Shown in pieces: positions 19,659 through 28,605 of a DNA stretch of 64,000 nt. The position numbers were made by a program, and so were the translations under genes. The DNA comes from Burkholderia multivorans ATCC BAA-247 (GTDB taxonomy: Bacteria > Pseudomonadota > Gammaproteobacteria > Burkholderiales > Burkholderiaceae): contig NZ_CP009831.1 of NCBI RefSeq assembly GCF_000959525.1, positions 2,170,001-2,234,000 of the forward strand. Direction: 5' to 3'. Each line of letters starts with the position of its first letter. Positions within the stretch are counted from its first letter, which is position 1. A model generated the notes under the pieces. That model was not told the origin of the DNA. It worked only from the letters and a program-made list of their open reading frames with translations, and searched no databases.

Positions 19659-20987
19659 CTACGCCGCCGCATTCACGAGCGTCAGCCGCGCATCGAGTCC
19701 GCCACCGCCATCCTGCCGATTGCTCAGCGTCAGCGTGCCGCCCATCGCGAGCGCGAGCTGGCGCGCGATCGCGAGGCCGAGGCCCGTGCCGCCCGTCTCG
19801 CGATTGCGCGACGTCTCCACACGGCGGAACGGTTCGAACACCGCGTCGAGCTGATCGTCCGGAATGCCGGGCCCGCGGTCGCGCACGACGATCACCGCGC
19901 CGCCGTCCGGCGCCGGCTGCACGTCGATCTCGGCTGCACCCGCGAACTTCAGCGCGTTGTCGACGAGATTGCCGACGATCCGGCGCAGCGCCTTCGGCCG
20001 CGTGACGAGCGCAAGCGGCGCGCGGCTGTGCAGCGCGACGTCCTGCCCCGCATCGACGTAATCGCAGACGATGCTGTCGAGCAGCGCATCGAGATCGATG
20101 CGGCGCGCCGCCTCGTCGGAGCCGTGCAGCGTACGCGCATACGCGACGCCCTCCTTCACCAGATGCTCCATCTCGATCAGGTCTTGCCGCAGCTTCGCGC
20201 CTTGCGCATCGTCGTCCATCACGTCGACGCGCAGTCGCATCCGCGTGATCGGCGTCTGCAGATCGTGCGAGATCGATGCGAGGATCTGCATCCGTTCGGT
20301 CATGTACTGCGCGATGCGATCCTGCATCGCGTTGAATGCGCGCGCCGCGCGTGCGACTTCGGACGGTCCGTCCTCGCTGAGCCGCTCGCCCTTCAGGTCG
20401 GGGCCGAGCGCGTCGGCGGCGAGTGCGAGCTGCTTGAGCGGCCGCGTCGCGAGCCGCACCGCGAGCCAGCAGCACGCGGCCAGCACCGCGAGCTGCAGCG
20501 CGAGCACGGCCGGCAGCCAGTCGGACAGCGGCACCGTCGACATCGGATGAATGTCGATCGTGAGCGGCGAGCCGTCGCTCAGCCGCAGATGCACTTGCAG
20601 ATGTTCGCGATCGCCGGGAATCGCGTTCGCGGTCAGCGGATACCGGCCGCCGATGCCGTCCGAGATCGACCGCTCGACGCGCGCCGACAGCCGCGCCTCC
20701 GGCGGCGTACCGGTTTCGCCGGGCCCGAGGATGAACGTATAGCTGCGTCGCGCGAGACGCGGCAGCCACGCGGCACGCTCGTCGGGCGGCAGATGATCGA
20801 GCAGCGCGACCGAGCTCGCGACTTCGCGCTCGATGTAGCCCATCATCAGGTTGGTCGTCGCCTGATCGCGTTCGGTGACGGTGAGCCAGAACGACAGCGT
20901 CTGCGCGAGCGCGAGCCCCACGCACAGAATCAGCGCGAGCCGCGCAAACAGCGAGCGCGGCCAATGCCACGGGATGCGCGCGTTCAC
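19659..20987 (-). CDS. Two-component sensor histidine kinase
   Basis: This 442-residue inner-membrane kinase has a first membrane helix at about 14-36, a periplasmic sensor of about 120 residues, a second helix at about 157-178, a HAMP region (180-231), and the phosphoaccepting histidine 241 in S-I-S-H-D-L-Q-T-P. The N box N-L-V-D-N-A-L-K-F-A (340-349), the G1 box D-R-G-P-G-I-P and the G2 box G-G-T-G-L-G-L-A complete the ATPase domain. The start is GTG 20987, which overlaps the stop of the response regulator as GTGA, so the two are translationally coupled. The signal is unknown. Confidence 0.9.
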   Translation of the reverse strand: MNARIPWHWPRSLFARLALILCVGLALAQTLSFWLTVTERDQATTNLMMGYIEREVASSVALLDHLPPDERAAWLPRLARRSYTFILGPGETGTPPEARLSARVERSISDGIGGRYPLTANAIPGDREHLQVHLRLSDGSPLTIDIHPMSTVPLSDWLPAVLALQLAVLAACCWLAVRLATRPLKQLALAADALGPDLKGERLSEDGPSEVARAARAFNAMQDRIAQYMTERMQILASISHDLQTPITRMRLRVDVMDDDAQGAKLRQDLIEMEHLVKEGVAYARTLHGSDEAARRIDLDALLDSIVCDYVDAGQDVALHSRAPLALVTRPKALRRIVGNLVDNALKFAGAAEIDVQPAPDGGAVIVVRDRGPGIPDDQLDAVFEPFRRVETSRNRETGGTGLGLAIARQLALAMGGTLTLSNRQDGGGGLDARLTLVNAAA

Positions 20988-21724
20988 GATGTGCCTTCGA
21001 TCGCGGTGACGGCCGACGAGAACACGTAGCCTTCGTTGCGCAGCGTCTTGATGTAGCGCGGCTCGCGCGCGCCGTCGCGCAGTCGCTGGCGCAGCCGGCT
21101 CACGAGCAGGTCGATCGAGCGGTCGAACGGATCCGACTGGCGGCCCTGCGTGAGATTCAGCAATTGATCGCGCGTCAGCACGCGCTGCGGATGATCGAGA
21201 AATACGCGCAGCAACCGGTATTCGGCGCCGCTCAGCGCGACGAGCGTACCTTCCGCATCGAGCAGATGGCGCCCCGCCGTGTCGAGCCGCCATTCGCCGA
21301 AGGCGAGCATGCCGGCCGTCTCCGTCACCTGCATGCCGGGCGGCAGCATCCGCGCGCGGCGCAGCACCGAACGGATCCGCGCGAGCAGTTCGCGCACCGC
21401 GAACGGCTTCGCGAGATAGTCGTCCGCACCCATTTCGAGGCCGACGATCCGGTCGGTTTCCTCGCTGCGCGCGGTCAGCATCAGCACCGGCACCGTGCGG
21501 AATTTGCCGGCGCGCAGATCGCGGCACAGCGCCAGGCCGTCCTCGCCCGGCAGCATCAGGTCGAGCACGATCAGGTCGGGCGCGCCGTCGTCGAGCACGC
21601 TGCGCATCTCGCGCCCGTTCGCGGCCAGCGACACGCGCATGCCGTTCTTCTCGAGATAGTCCGCGATCAGTTCGCGAATGGCGCGATCGTCGTCGACGAT
21701 CAGCATGTGGTCGGGCTTGTCCAT
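20984..21724 (-). CDS. OmpR-family response regulator
   Basis: This 246-residue regulator has a receiver domain with acidic pair D-D at 11-12, the phosphorylated aspartate 55 in V-L-D-L-M-L-P-G, and lysine 106 in L-A-K-P-F. A C-terminal winged-helix DNA-binding domain follows, with the recognition region D-R-S-I-D-L-L-V-S-R-L-R and the wing R-N-E-G-Y-V-F. It is encoded just upstream of its kinase. The divergent region contains an 8-bp direct repeat with exactly 10-bp spacing, the usual form of an OmpR-family binding site, so self-regulation and control of the neighbouring thioredoxin-like gene are likely. Confidence 0.92.
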   Translation of the reverse strand: MDKPDHMLIVDDDRAIRELIADYLEKNGMRVSLAANGREMRSVLDDGAPDLIVLDLMLPGEDGLALCRDLRAGKFRTVPVLMLTARSEETDRIVGLEMGADDYLAKPFAVRELLARIRSVLRRARMLPPGMQVTETAGMLAFGEWRLDTAGRHLLDAEGTLVALSGAEYRLLRVFLDHPQRVLTRDQLLNLTQGRQSDPFDRSIDLLVSRLRQRLRDGAREPRYIKTLRNEGYVFSSAVTAIEGTS

Positions 21725-21794
21725 GGATCGGTGTCGTACTCGTGAAGGGCGGCGGGGCGATGTCCGCCTTTATACCGCGGCGAACCGGCGCGTT

Positions 21795-21812
21795 TGTATC
21801 GCACTGTATCGC
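21795..21812. promoter_or_regulatory. Direct-repeat binding site for an OmpR-type regulator
   Basis: TGTATCGC occurs twice (21795-21802 and 21805-21812), so the repeat period is exactly 10 bp. It lies in the divergent region between the response-regulator gene and the thioredoxin-like gene and is the best candidate operator for that regulator. Confidence 0.55.
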
Positions 21813-21952
21813 GCCGCCGTCGCGACACACAACATTGCACACGCGCGGCTCGCCGGACACATCGCAGATACGTCGCAGCGGCCCAATGACGGCTATCGCA
21901 ACCCGACCGGCCGGCGCCCGCGCGCAGCAGCCGGCCGCACCGGAGAAACGCC

Positions 21953-22534
21953 ATGCTGCCCCGATTCAGGACCGCCGCCTTCGTGATCGCCCTCGCCGCC
22001 ACGGCCGGCCTCGCCGCGTTCGCCGGCACACGCGACGAGGCGGGCACGATGGCCTCGTTCGCCGGCTCGCGCGCGCCCGAGTTCGCCGGCATCGACCGCT
22101 GGCACAACAGCGCGCCGCTCACGCTCGACCAGTTACGCGGCAAGGTCGTGCTCGTCGACTTCTGGACGTACTCGTGCATCAACTGCATTCATACGATTCC
22201 GTACGTCAACGACTGGTACCGGAAATACCGCGATCGAGGGCTCGTCGTCGTCGGTGTGCATACGCCCGAGTATCCGTTCGAACGCGACGCGAAAAACGTC
22301 GCCGACGCGATTGCGCGCTTCGGCATCCGCTATCCGGTCGCGCAGGACAACCGTTACGACACGTGGCGCGCGTACGGCAACCAGTACTGGCCCGCGCTGT
22401 ATCTGATCGATGCGAACGGCAAGATCGTCTATACGCGGTACGGCGAAGGCGCGTACGACAAGACGGAGGCCGCGATTCGGGCCGCGCTGGCGCAAGCCGG
22501 CGAACGTGCGAAGGACGCGACGCGCACGCAGTAG
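21953..22534 (+). CDS. Exported thioredoxin-like protein (DipZ/TlpA type)
   Basis: This 193-residue protein has an N-terminal signal sequence or anchor (hydrophobic residues about 8-24) followed by a thioredoxin-fold domain. The active site is C75-I-N-C78 in F-W-T-Y-S-C-I-N-C, the form found in DipZ C-terminal domains and related AhpC/TlpA-like proteins. The later segment V-G-V-H-T-P-E-Y-P-F-E and the proline loop W-P-A-L-Y-L-I-D agree with that group. It probably reduces or isomerises disulfides in the periplasm. It is divergent from a two-component system and may be part of its regulon. Confidence 0.87.
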   Translation: MLPRFRTAAFVIALAATAGLAAFAGTRDEAGTMASFAGSRAPEFAGIDRWHNSAPLTLDQLRGKVVLVDFWTYSCINCIHTIPYVNDWYRKYRDRGLVVVGVHTPEYPFERDAKNVADAIARFGIRYPVAQDNRYDTWRAYGNQYWPALYLIDANGKIVYTRYGEGAYDKTEAAIRAALAQAGERAKDATRTQ

Positions 22535-22610
22535 CGTCGCCCGGCGCACGCGTGCACGAGCACGTGCATGAGCGCTTGCGGCCGATGCCCGTCCGTGATC
22601 GGCGAACGCG

Positions 22611-23249
22611 TCATTCGCGTTTCGCGTCGGCCGCCGCGAGCATCGCGCCGCCGATCGCGACGTTCCCGCTCGCGACCAGCGCTTCGCCTGCGCCCCGAAT
22701 ATCGGCGGCCGCCTTGTTCTGCCCGAGCTTGCGCTTGCCGACGAGCCGCGTGATCTCGATCTGCAGGCCGACGATCGATTGCAGCATCGCCTCGAGATAG
22801 TCGGACGGCGCGTCGCCCATCTTCCACGGCACCGGCTGCGATGCCTCGTGCGTGCGCGTGAGCCGCGCGACGACACCGCGCACGAACTTCTCGTCGTCGC
22901 GCACCGTAATGCGGCCGTGCGCATGCACGACCACGTAGTTCCACGTCGGCACCTGGCGGTGCGTCGCATGCTTGCTCGGATACCAGTTCGGCGAGATGTA
23001 TGCGTCGCCCGCGTGGAAGATCACGAGCACGTCGTCGCCGTTCGCGACCGCCTGCCACACCGGATTCGCGCGCGCGACATGCGCGTGCAGCTCGCCGAGG
23101 CCGCCGTCGCCGGGCAGCCATTCGAACGGGAGGTGGTTCGCGTCGAGCCCGTCTTTCCCGTGCGTGATCAGGCTGCCGAACGGATGGCGCACGATCAGCT
23201 CGCGCAGCACGTCGGGGCGGGATTCGGCGAAATCGGCAGGGACATACAT
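22611..23249 (-). CDS. PaiB-family FMN-binding protein
   Basis: This 212-residue protein is of the PaiB type, a split-barrel flavin-binding family first described as a negative regulator in Bacillus. The hallmark start M-Y-V-P-A-D-F and the blocks H-P-F-G-S-L-I-T, H-L-P-F and Y-I-S-P-N-W-Y-P-S-K are present, as is V-P-T-W-N-Y-V-V-V-H-A-H-G. Whether it binds DNA is uncertain; many members may be flavin-dependent enzymes or binding proteins. It is transcribed divergently from a MocR-type regulator, a class that usually controls the adjacent divergent gene. Confidence 0.85.
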   Translation of the reverse strand: MYVPADFAESRPDVLRELIVRHPFGSLITHGKDGLDANHLPFEWLPGDGGLGELHAHVARANPVWQAVANGDDVLVIFHAGDAYISPNWYPSKHATHRQVPTWNYVVVHAHGRITVRDDEKFVRGVVARLTRTHEASQPVPWKMGDAPSDYLEAMLQSIVGLQIEITRLVGKRKLGQNKAAADIRGAGEALVASGNVAIGGAMLAAADAKRE

Positions 23250-23361
23250 GCGGCGGCTCCACGATCGGACAGGATTCTTCGGACGACGCGCGGGCCGGCG
23301 GGATGCGGCTCACGGCACGCCCGTCGCGCGGCTTGCGCAATGCGCCGATTGTGGCTGCAAA

Positions 23362-23407
23362 CTGGTTTATGCTGTAGAGCCGGTTTCGAACAATTTTGGT
23401 AGACCAG
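23362..23407. promoter_or_regulatory. Repeated half-sites in the PaiB/MocR divergent region
   Basis: CTGGTTT (23362-23368) and CCGGTTT (23380-23386) are direct repeats 18 bp apart, followed by AGACCAG (23401-23407) in inverted orientation. Repeated half-sites close to the start are typical of MocR regulators, so this is a candidate binding region for the adjacent gene product. Confidence 0.4.
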
Positions 23408-23411
23408 AATC

Positions 23412-24917
23412 ATGGCAAGAACGGCGCGGATCGTCGACATCCCGTCGCTCGGCGCGCTCGATCGCGCGACCGGCGACCTGAGCCGCCAGCTCGCGCAGGC
23501 GCTGCGCGAAGCCGTGCGTCGCGGCGACGTCCGGCCCGGCGACACGCTGCCGTCCACGCGTCTGCTGGCGGCATCGCTGCAGGTCGCACGCGGCACCGTC
23601 GTCGACGCGTATGCGCAGCTTGTCGCCGAAGGCTTTCTCGAGTCGCGCGCCGGCGCCGGCACGCGCGTCGCGCATGCGCTGGCCGCGCCGCCGCCCGCGC
23701 GTTCGGCCGTGCGCCGGCCGCGCACTCGCACGGGGCTGCCGGAGCCGGCCGCGACGTTCGCGCGCATCGCGCAGGAGTTCCGGCCGTTGCCGCCCGCGCC
23801 GTTCGCGATCTCGGTGCCGGCTGGCCTCACCGCGCCCGACGACGTATGGCGCCGCCTCGGCAACCGGCTGCGCGCACGCGGCGCGGGCGCGCCGTCCGGC
23901 TACGCCGATCCGCAAGGCGCGCTGCCGCTGCGCGCAGCGATCGCCGATTACGTGCGCCGCTCGCGCTCGGTGCGCTGCGAAGCCGATCAGGTCGTGATCA
24001 CGAGCGGGACGCAACAGGGGCTCCATCTGGCGACGCAGGTCCTGCTCGGCGCACACGATCGCGCGTGGGTCGAGAATCCCGCTTACCGCGGCATCACGGC
24101 GCTGCTCGACAGCACGGGCCGCCGCGACGCGATGGTGCGCGTGCCCGTCGATGCGGACGGCATCGACGTCGACGCCGGCATGCGCGCAGCGCCCGATGCG
24201 CGCGTCGCGTTCGTGACGCCGTCGCACCAGTATCCGCTCGGGATGCCGATGAGCATGGCGCGGCGCAATGCGCTGCTCGCCTGGGCGCGCGCGCATCGCG
24301 CGTGGATCGTCGAAGACGACTACGACAGCGAGCTGCGCTATGAAGGCCATCCGTTTCCGTCGCTGCAGGGGCTGGACCCCGAGCGCGTCGTCTATCTCGG
24401 CACGTTCAGCAAGGTGCTGTTTCCATCGCTGCGGCTCGGCTACGTGATCGCGCCGGACGATCTGGTGCCCGCGTTCTGCGGCGCACGCGTGCTGATGGAT
24501 CGTCATGCGCCGACCGCCGATCAGTACGTGCTCGCTGCGTTCATCGCCGAAGGCCATCTCGACCGGCACATCCGTCGCGTGCGCGGCGTCTATGCGGAAC
24601 AGCGCACGCTGCTGATCGACACACTCGGCGCACGGCTGCCGCGCGCGCTCGCCTGGGTGCAGCCCGGCGATCAGGGCATGCATGTCGTACTGTGGCTCGC
24701 CGACGGCATCGACGATCTCGACGTCGTCGCACGCGCGGCCGACGCCGGCATCGCGGTGCGCGCGGTTTCGCCGATGTTCGCGCCGGGCACCGCGCGGCCC
24801 GGCCTCGTGCTCGGGTTCGGCGGATTCGGCCGCGCCCGGATGGAAGCCGCGGCGCAGCGGCTCGCCGAAGTGATCGTCGAGGCCGCCGGCGCGGCGCGCC
24901 GCCGACGCGCGCGGTAA
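23412..24917 (+). CDS. MocR-family regulator (GntR HTH fused to aminotransferase-like domain)
   Basis: This 501-residue protein has an N-terminal GntR-type winged helix (about residues 15-80, with L-P-S-T-R-L-L-A and A-R-G-T-V-V-D-A-Y) joined by a linker to a fold-type I aminotransferase-like domain. The PLP-binding lysine is K334 in T-F-S-K-V-L-F-P-S-L-R-L-G-Y, and the upstream Y-D-S-E-L-R-Y block is present. MocR proteins use PLP or an amino-acid adduct as effector and rarely act as enzymes. It is divergent from a PaiB-type gene, a likely target. PdxR-like control of vitamin B6 genes is possible, but no such gene is nearby. Confidence 0.9.
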   Translation: MARTARIVDIPSLGALDRATGDLSRQLAQALREAVRRGDVRPGDTLPSTRLLAASLQVARGTVVDAYAQLVAEGFLESRAGAGTRVAHALAAPPPARSAVRRPRTRTGLPEPAATFARIAQEFRPLPPAPFAISVPAGLTAPDDVWRRLGNRLRARGAGAPSGYADPQGALPLRAAIADYVRRSRSVRCEADQVVITSGTQQGLHLATQVLLGAHDRAWVENPAYRGITALLDSTGRRDAMVRVPVDADGIDVDAGMRAAPDARVAFVTPSHQYPLGMPMSMARRNALLAWARAHRAWIVEDDYDSELRYEGHPFPSLQGLDPERVVYLGTFSKVLFPSLRLGYVIAPDDLVPAFCGARVLMDRHAPTADQYVLAAFIAEGHLDRHIRRVRGVYAEQRTLLIDTLGARLPRALAWVQPGDQGMHVVLWLADGIDDLDVVARAADAGIAVRAVSPMFAPGTARPGLVLGFGGFGRARMEAAAQRLAEVIVEAAGAARRRRAR

Positions 24918-24983
24918 ATCGCGTGCCGGGTCGCGCACCGATACGTGCATGGCACCGCGGAAAGGTTGTCGGCGCGCAACAAA

Positions 24984-25000
24984 CGTAATCGTCTGTAAAT
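24984..25000. promoter_or_regulatory. GTAA direct repeat upstream of the penicillin-binding protein
   Basis: GTAAT-N5-GTAAA at 24985-24999 is a direct repeat with 10-bp period, about 80 bases before the gene. The 13-mer CGTAATCGTCTGT within it recurs with one change upstream of the MscS channel gene, which hints at a shared OmpR-family regulator. Confidence 0.35.
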
Positions 25001-25079
25001 CCTGCAAGCGAAACGCCGTTTGCGCCGCATTCGCCGCGCGCGCGTTTGCTAGCATCGCGGCTTTTTCCGCCCTTCCGCC

Positions 25080-27311
25080 GTGAATCGCTTCGTGTCGTTC
25101 CTTCGCCTCGCACTGGCGCGCTGCCGCGCGCGCGTCGCGCCGTTCGCCGCCGGCTGCGCGGCCCGCCTGCGCGCAGCGCTGCGCGGCGCCGCACACGCGC
25201 TTCGCCATCCGACGCGCCGCGGCATTGCGTTGACGCTCGCCGCGATACCGACGCTCGCGGTGCTGGTGCTGCTCGCGTTCGTGCCGTTCACGCCGAGCAT
25301 CGGCGACATCCGCAAGGCACGCATCGAGCGGCCCGCACGCGTGCTGTCGGCCGACGGCAAGCTGATCGCGGAGTTCCGGCCGGTCAACCGCGAATGGGTG
25401 CCGTTGAAGCTGATTTCGCCGCACGCGGTCGACGCGTTGATCGCGACCGAGGATCGCCGCTTCTACGCGCACCACGGCATCGACTGGCGCCGCACGCTCG
25501 CGGCCGCGTTGCACACGTTCGGCGGCGAGCGCCAGGGCGGCTCGACGATCACGCAGCAGCTCGCGCGCAATCTCTATCCGGACGAAGTCGGCCGCGCGCC
25601 GACGCTCACGCGCAAACTGAAAGAGCTCGTCACTGCGTTCAAGATCGAGATGGTGTACAGCAAGGCCGAGATTCTCGAGACATATCTGAACACGGTGCCG
25701 TTCCTCTACAACGCGTACGGCGTCGAGATGGCCGCGCGGACCTACTTCGGGAAATCCGCGGACCAGCTCGACGTCGTCGAAAGCGCGACGCTCGTCGGGA
25801 TGCTGAAGGGCAACAGCTACTACAACCCGGTGCTCAATCCCGAGCGCGCATTGCAGCGCCGCAACGTCGTGCTCGAGCAGATGGCGAAGGCCGGCATGCT
25901 GTCGGCGAGCGAACTGGCGCGGCTGCAGCGCCGGCCGCTGCGCGTCGACTTCGAACGGCAGACGGCCGAGCCGGGCCTCGCGCCGCATTTCGCGGTGCAG
26001 GTCCGCAAATGGCTGATCGCGTGGGCCGACAGCCACGACTACGATCTGTACTCCGACGGTCTCGTGATCCGCACGACGCTCGACGCGCGTCTGCAGCAGA
26101 TGGCCACGCGCGCGCTCGTCCAGCAGACCGACCGCTTGCAGGCCGTCGCCGACGCCGCCTGGCGCGGCCCGTCGGGATGCGGGCTGCGCAACGCGCTGTT
26201 CCGCGGCTTCATCCGGCAGACGCCCGATTACCGCGACGCGCGCGACGCGGGGCTCACCGATGCGGCGGCACTGACGCAGCTCGGCGCGAACCGCGCCTTC
26301 GTGCGCGCGCTGTGCGAACGCAAGACACAGGTGCAGGCCGGCTTCGTCGCGATCGATCCGCGCAACGGCGCGATCCGCGCGTGGGTCGGCAGCCCCGATT
26401 TCGGCGACGAGCCGTTCGACCACGTCGAGCAGGCGCGGCGCCAGCCGGGCTCGACGTTCAAGCCGTTCGTCTACGGCGCCGCGTTCGCGGACGGCGCCCG
26501 GCCGAGCGACACGTTCGTCGATCGCGACGTCGCGATTGCGCTCGGCGATGGCACTGTGTGGCGCCCCACCGACGCGGAGCCGCCGACCGGCGCGCCCATG
26601 ACGCTGCGCGATGCGCTCGCGCTGTCGCGCAACCGGATCACCGCACAGCTGATGCAGCGCGAAGGCGCGGCGAAGGTCGCGCGGCTCGCGCGCGCGATGG
26701 GCGTGCGCGACAGCCCGCTCGAGGCGGTGCCGTCGCTCGCGCTCGGCACGAGCCCCGTCACGCTGAAGGAGATGGTGTCCGCGTACGCGACGATCGCGAA
26801 CCGCGGCGTCTATGTCGCGCCGCAGGCGATCACGCAGATCGAGGATCGCAACGGCAAGGTGCTCGCGCGCTTCGCTGACGCGCCACCGCAGCGCGCCCTG
26901 CCGGCCGACGCGGCGCTCACGCTCGTCGACGTGATGCGCGACGTCGTCGACCGCGGCACGGGCGCCGACATCCGCACGCGTTACGGGATTCGCGGCGACG
27001 TGGCCGGCAAGACCGGCACGACGCAGGACAACGCGGACGGCTGGTTCATCCTGATGCATCCGCAGCTCGTCGCGGGTGCGTGGGTCGGCTTCGACGACGG
27101 CAGCGTGACGCTGCGCAGCGACTACTGGGGTGCGGGCGCGCACAGCGCGTTGCCGATCGTCGGTGCGTTCTATGTCGACGCGCTGCGTGCACGCGCGATC
27201 GATCCGCACGCGCAGCTCTCGCCCGATTTCCGCCCGCGCGCCGCGCCGGCATCCGCGCCGAAGCGGCGCGTGCATCCGGGCCTGTTCGACTGGCTGCGAC
27301 TGTTCCGCTAG
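25080..27311 (+). CDS. Class A penicillin-binding protein (PBP1-type, bifunctional)
   Basis: This 743-residue bifunctional peptidoglycan synthase has one N-terminal membrane helix (about 49-69). The glycosyltransferase (GT51) domain has catalytic glutamate 124 in A-T-E-D-R-R-F-Y and the block G-G-S-T-I-T-Q-Q-L-A-R-N-L. The transpeptidase domain has active serine 458 in S-T-F-K, S-R-N at 516-518 and K-T-G-T from 644. A segment of about 75 residues with two cysteines lies between the two domains. It lacks the C-terminal extension seen in PBP1C. A GTG start is used, without a clear ribosome-binding site. It is convergent with an L,D-transpeptidase gene, only four bases away, so two wall cross-linking enzymes sit side by side. 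Confidence 0.92.
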   Translation: MNRFVSFLRLALARCRARVAPFAAGCAARLRAALRGAAHALRHPTRRGIALTLAAIPTLAVLVLLAFVPFTPSIGDIRKARIERPARVLSADGKLIAEFRPVNREWVPLKLISPHAVDALIATEDRRFYAHHGIDWRRTLAAALHTFGGERQGGSTITQQLARNLYPDEVGRAPTLTRKLKELVTAFKIEMVYSKAEILETYLNTVPFLYNAYGVEMAARTYFGKSADQLDVVESATLVGMLKGNSYYNPVLNPERALQRRNVVLEQMAKAGMLSASELARLQRRPLRVDFERQTAEPGLAPHFAVQVRKWLIAWADSHDYDLYSDGLVIRTTLDARLQQMATRALVQQTDRLQAVADAAWRGPSGCGLRNALFRGFIRQTPDYRDARDAGLTDAAALTQLGANRAFVRALCERKTQVQAGFVAIDPRNGAIRAWVGSPDFGDEPFDHVEQARRQPGSTFKPFVYGAAFADGARPSDTFVDRDVAIALGDGTVWRPTDAEPPTGAPMTLRDALALSRNRITAQLMQREGAAKVARLARAMGVRDSPLEAVPSLALGTSPVTLKEMVSAYATIANRGVYVAPQAITQIEDRNGKVLARFADAPPQRALPADAALTLVDVMRDVVDRGTGADIRTRYGIRGDVAGKTGTTQDNADGWFILMHPQLVAGAWVGFDDGSVTLRSDYWGAGAHSALPIVGAFYVDALRARAIDPHAQLSPDFRPRAAPASAPKRRVHPGLFDWLRLFR

Positions 27312-27315
27312 CGCG

Positions 27316-28605
27316 TCAGTCCGCCGTATCGCCGCCCTTCGGCAGCTTCGACCACGCGCCGCGGCCCGGCAGCGGCGACCACGCCGGGCGCGTCTTGCGC
27401 GCGCTGTCGATCACGACCAGATAGCGGCCGGCGATCGGCGAGATCTCGCGGTCGCCGCGCAGCACCCACAGCGACTTGCCGGCCTCGACGCGCGCCTGAT
27501 AGTCGTCGTCGAGAATTCCGTGCCGGTCGAGGAACGTGTTGAGCGACGCGGGAATCCGCACGCAGCCCTTCGAGTGGCGGATGCCGAGCAGCGGCTCCAG
27601 CCGATCGGGATCGGTCGCATGCATCTGAAAGCGCATCGCCGACTTGCCGCCCTTGCCCCAGCCACGCTCGCCGTCGATCCAGCCGAAGTCGAAGATGCGC
27701 ATGTCGCGGTGGCCGTAGCCGCGAATGCCGTTCTCGTTCGTCGTGCCTTCCGCGCGGAAGTCCATGTGGTCCGGCGAATGATGGAACACGCCGAGCGGCG
27801 TCAGGAAGTGATCGTACTGGCCCGGCAGCCCCGTCGCGACCGGCGCGGCGCCGATCAGCAGCCACGCGTTCGCGGGCGTCGCGCGGAAGTAGATGAACAG
27901 CGCCTGCACGTTCGGCGCGCGATCGACCATCGCCACGTATTCGCCGGCCAGATCCGCGAGATCGGCGGCGGCGAGTGCGCGCTGAAGCCGTTCGCCGTAC
28001 GCGCGCTGTTCGTTCGCGGGCACGTTCAGGCGACGCGTGACTTCCTGCGCGAAGCGCTTGCGCATGTCGAGCGCGCGGGCCGTCGCGCTTTCGGCTTCGT
28101 GGGCGGACAGCGGCGGATGCCGGCGCGGCGGCGTCGGTGCCGCCTCGCTGGCCGGCGTTTCGGATGCGGCCGATGCGGGTGTCGCGCCGGATGCGCCGGA
28201 CGCGCCGGACGCGGTGGACGCGGTGGACGCGGTGGGCGCCGGCGCGGCCGCCGATGCACCGCTTGCCGCATGCGGACGCGAAGCTGCGGGCGCGGCCGAA
28301 GCGGCCGACGCACCGGACGCTCCGCTTTCGGCATGGGGACGCGAAGCCGCGGGCGCCGCCGAAGCGGCCGGCGACGATCCCGCCGTCGCGGACGACGGCG
28401 TATCGGACGCAGCCCACGTGGCAGACGGCGCGACGACGGACAGGGACGGGACGGCAGCGAGCCACATGCAGGCGGCCACTGCGAGGGTACGGCGACGCGG
28501 TCGAGCAACTCGCCGCGTCAGGTCGGAAAGCATCATGCGGTCGTTGACCATCGGCCGGGCCGGCGCTCGCGCAGGGCGAGCGGCACGCATTGCGCGAAAA
28601 GCCAT
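27316..28605 (-). CDS. L,D-transpeptidase (YkuD domain) with Ala/Ser/Pro-rich linker
   Basis: This protein of up to 429 residues has an export signal (basic R-R-V-A-R-P-R-R-R then a hydrophobic run ending A-T-W-A). A low-complexity linker of about 110 residues made of Ala, Ser, Pro, Gly and Thr follows, then a helical region and a C-terminal YkuD domain. The catalytic block is M-H-A-T, then H-S-K-G-C-V-R-I-P with the active cysteine. Such enzymes form 3-3 peptidoglycan cross-links or attach proteins to the wall. The start is uncertain: ATGs at 28605, 28551 and 28533 are all in frame and none has a good ribosome-binding site. The linker is encoded by repetitive DNA. Confidence 0.87.
   Translation of the reverse strand: MAFRAMRAARPARAPARPMVNDRMMLSDLTRRVARPRRRTLAVAACMWLAAVPSLSVVAPSATWAASDTPSSATAGSSPAASAAPAASRPHAESGASGASAASAAPAASRPHAASGASAAAPAPTASTASTASGASGASGATPASAASETPASEAAPTPPRRHPPLSAHEAESATARALDMRKRFAQEVTRRLNVPANEQRAYGERLQRALAAADLADLAGEYVAMVDRAPNVQALFIYFRATPANAWLLIGAAPVATGLPGQYDHFLTPLGVFHHSPDHMDFRAEGTTNENGIRGYGHRDMRIFDFGWIDGERGWGKGGKSAMRFQMHATDPDRLEPLLGIRHSKGCVRIPASLNTFLDRHGILDDDYQARVEAGKSLWVLRGDREISPIAGRYLVVIDSARKTRPAWSPLPGRGAWSKLPKGGDTAD
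28268..28372. repeat. 63-bp-period repeat inside the L,D-transpeptidase linker
   Basis: A block of about 39 bases starting at 28268 recurs at 28331 with few changes, a spacing of 63 bp or 21 codons, so the frame is kept. It encodes two copies of an A-P-A-A-S-R-P-H-A segment. Nearby, GCGGTGGAC-like 9-mers repeat at about 28205-28240. Linker length is likely to vary between strains. Confidence 0.6.

Noticed and set aside
23367-27275. A 1,302-residue open frame on the minus strand across the MocR and penicillin-binding protein genes
   Set aside because: It is antisense to two genes with complete catalytic motifs and is extremely arginine-rich. Long antisense frames are expected in DNA of this GC content.
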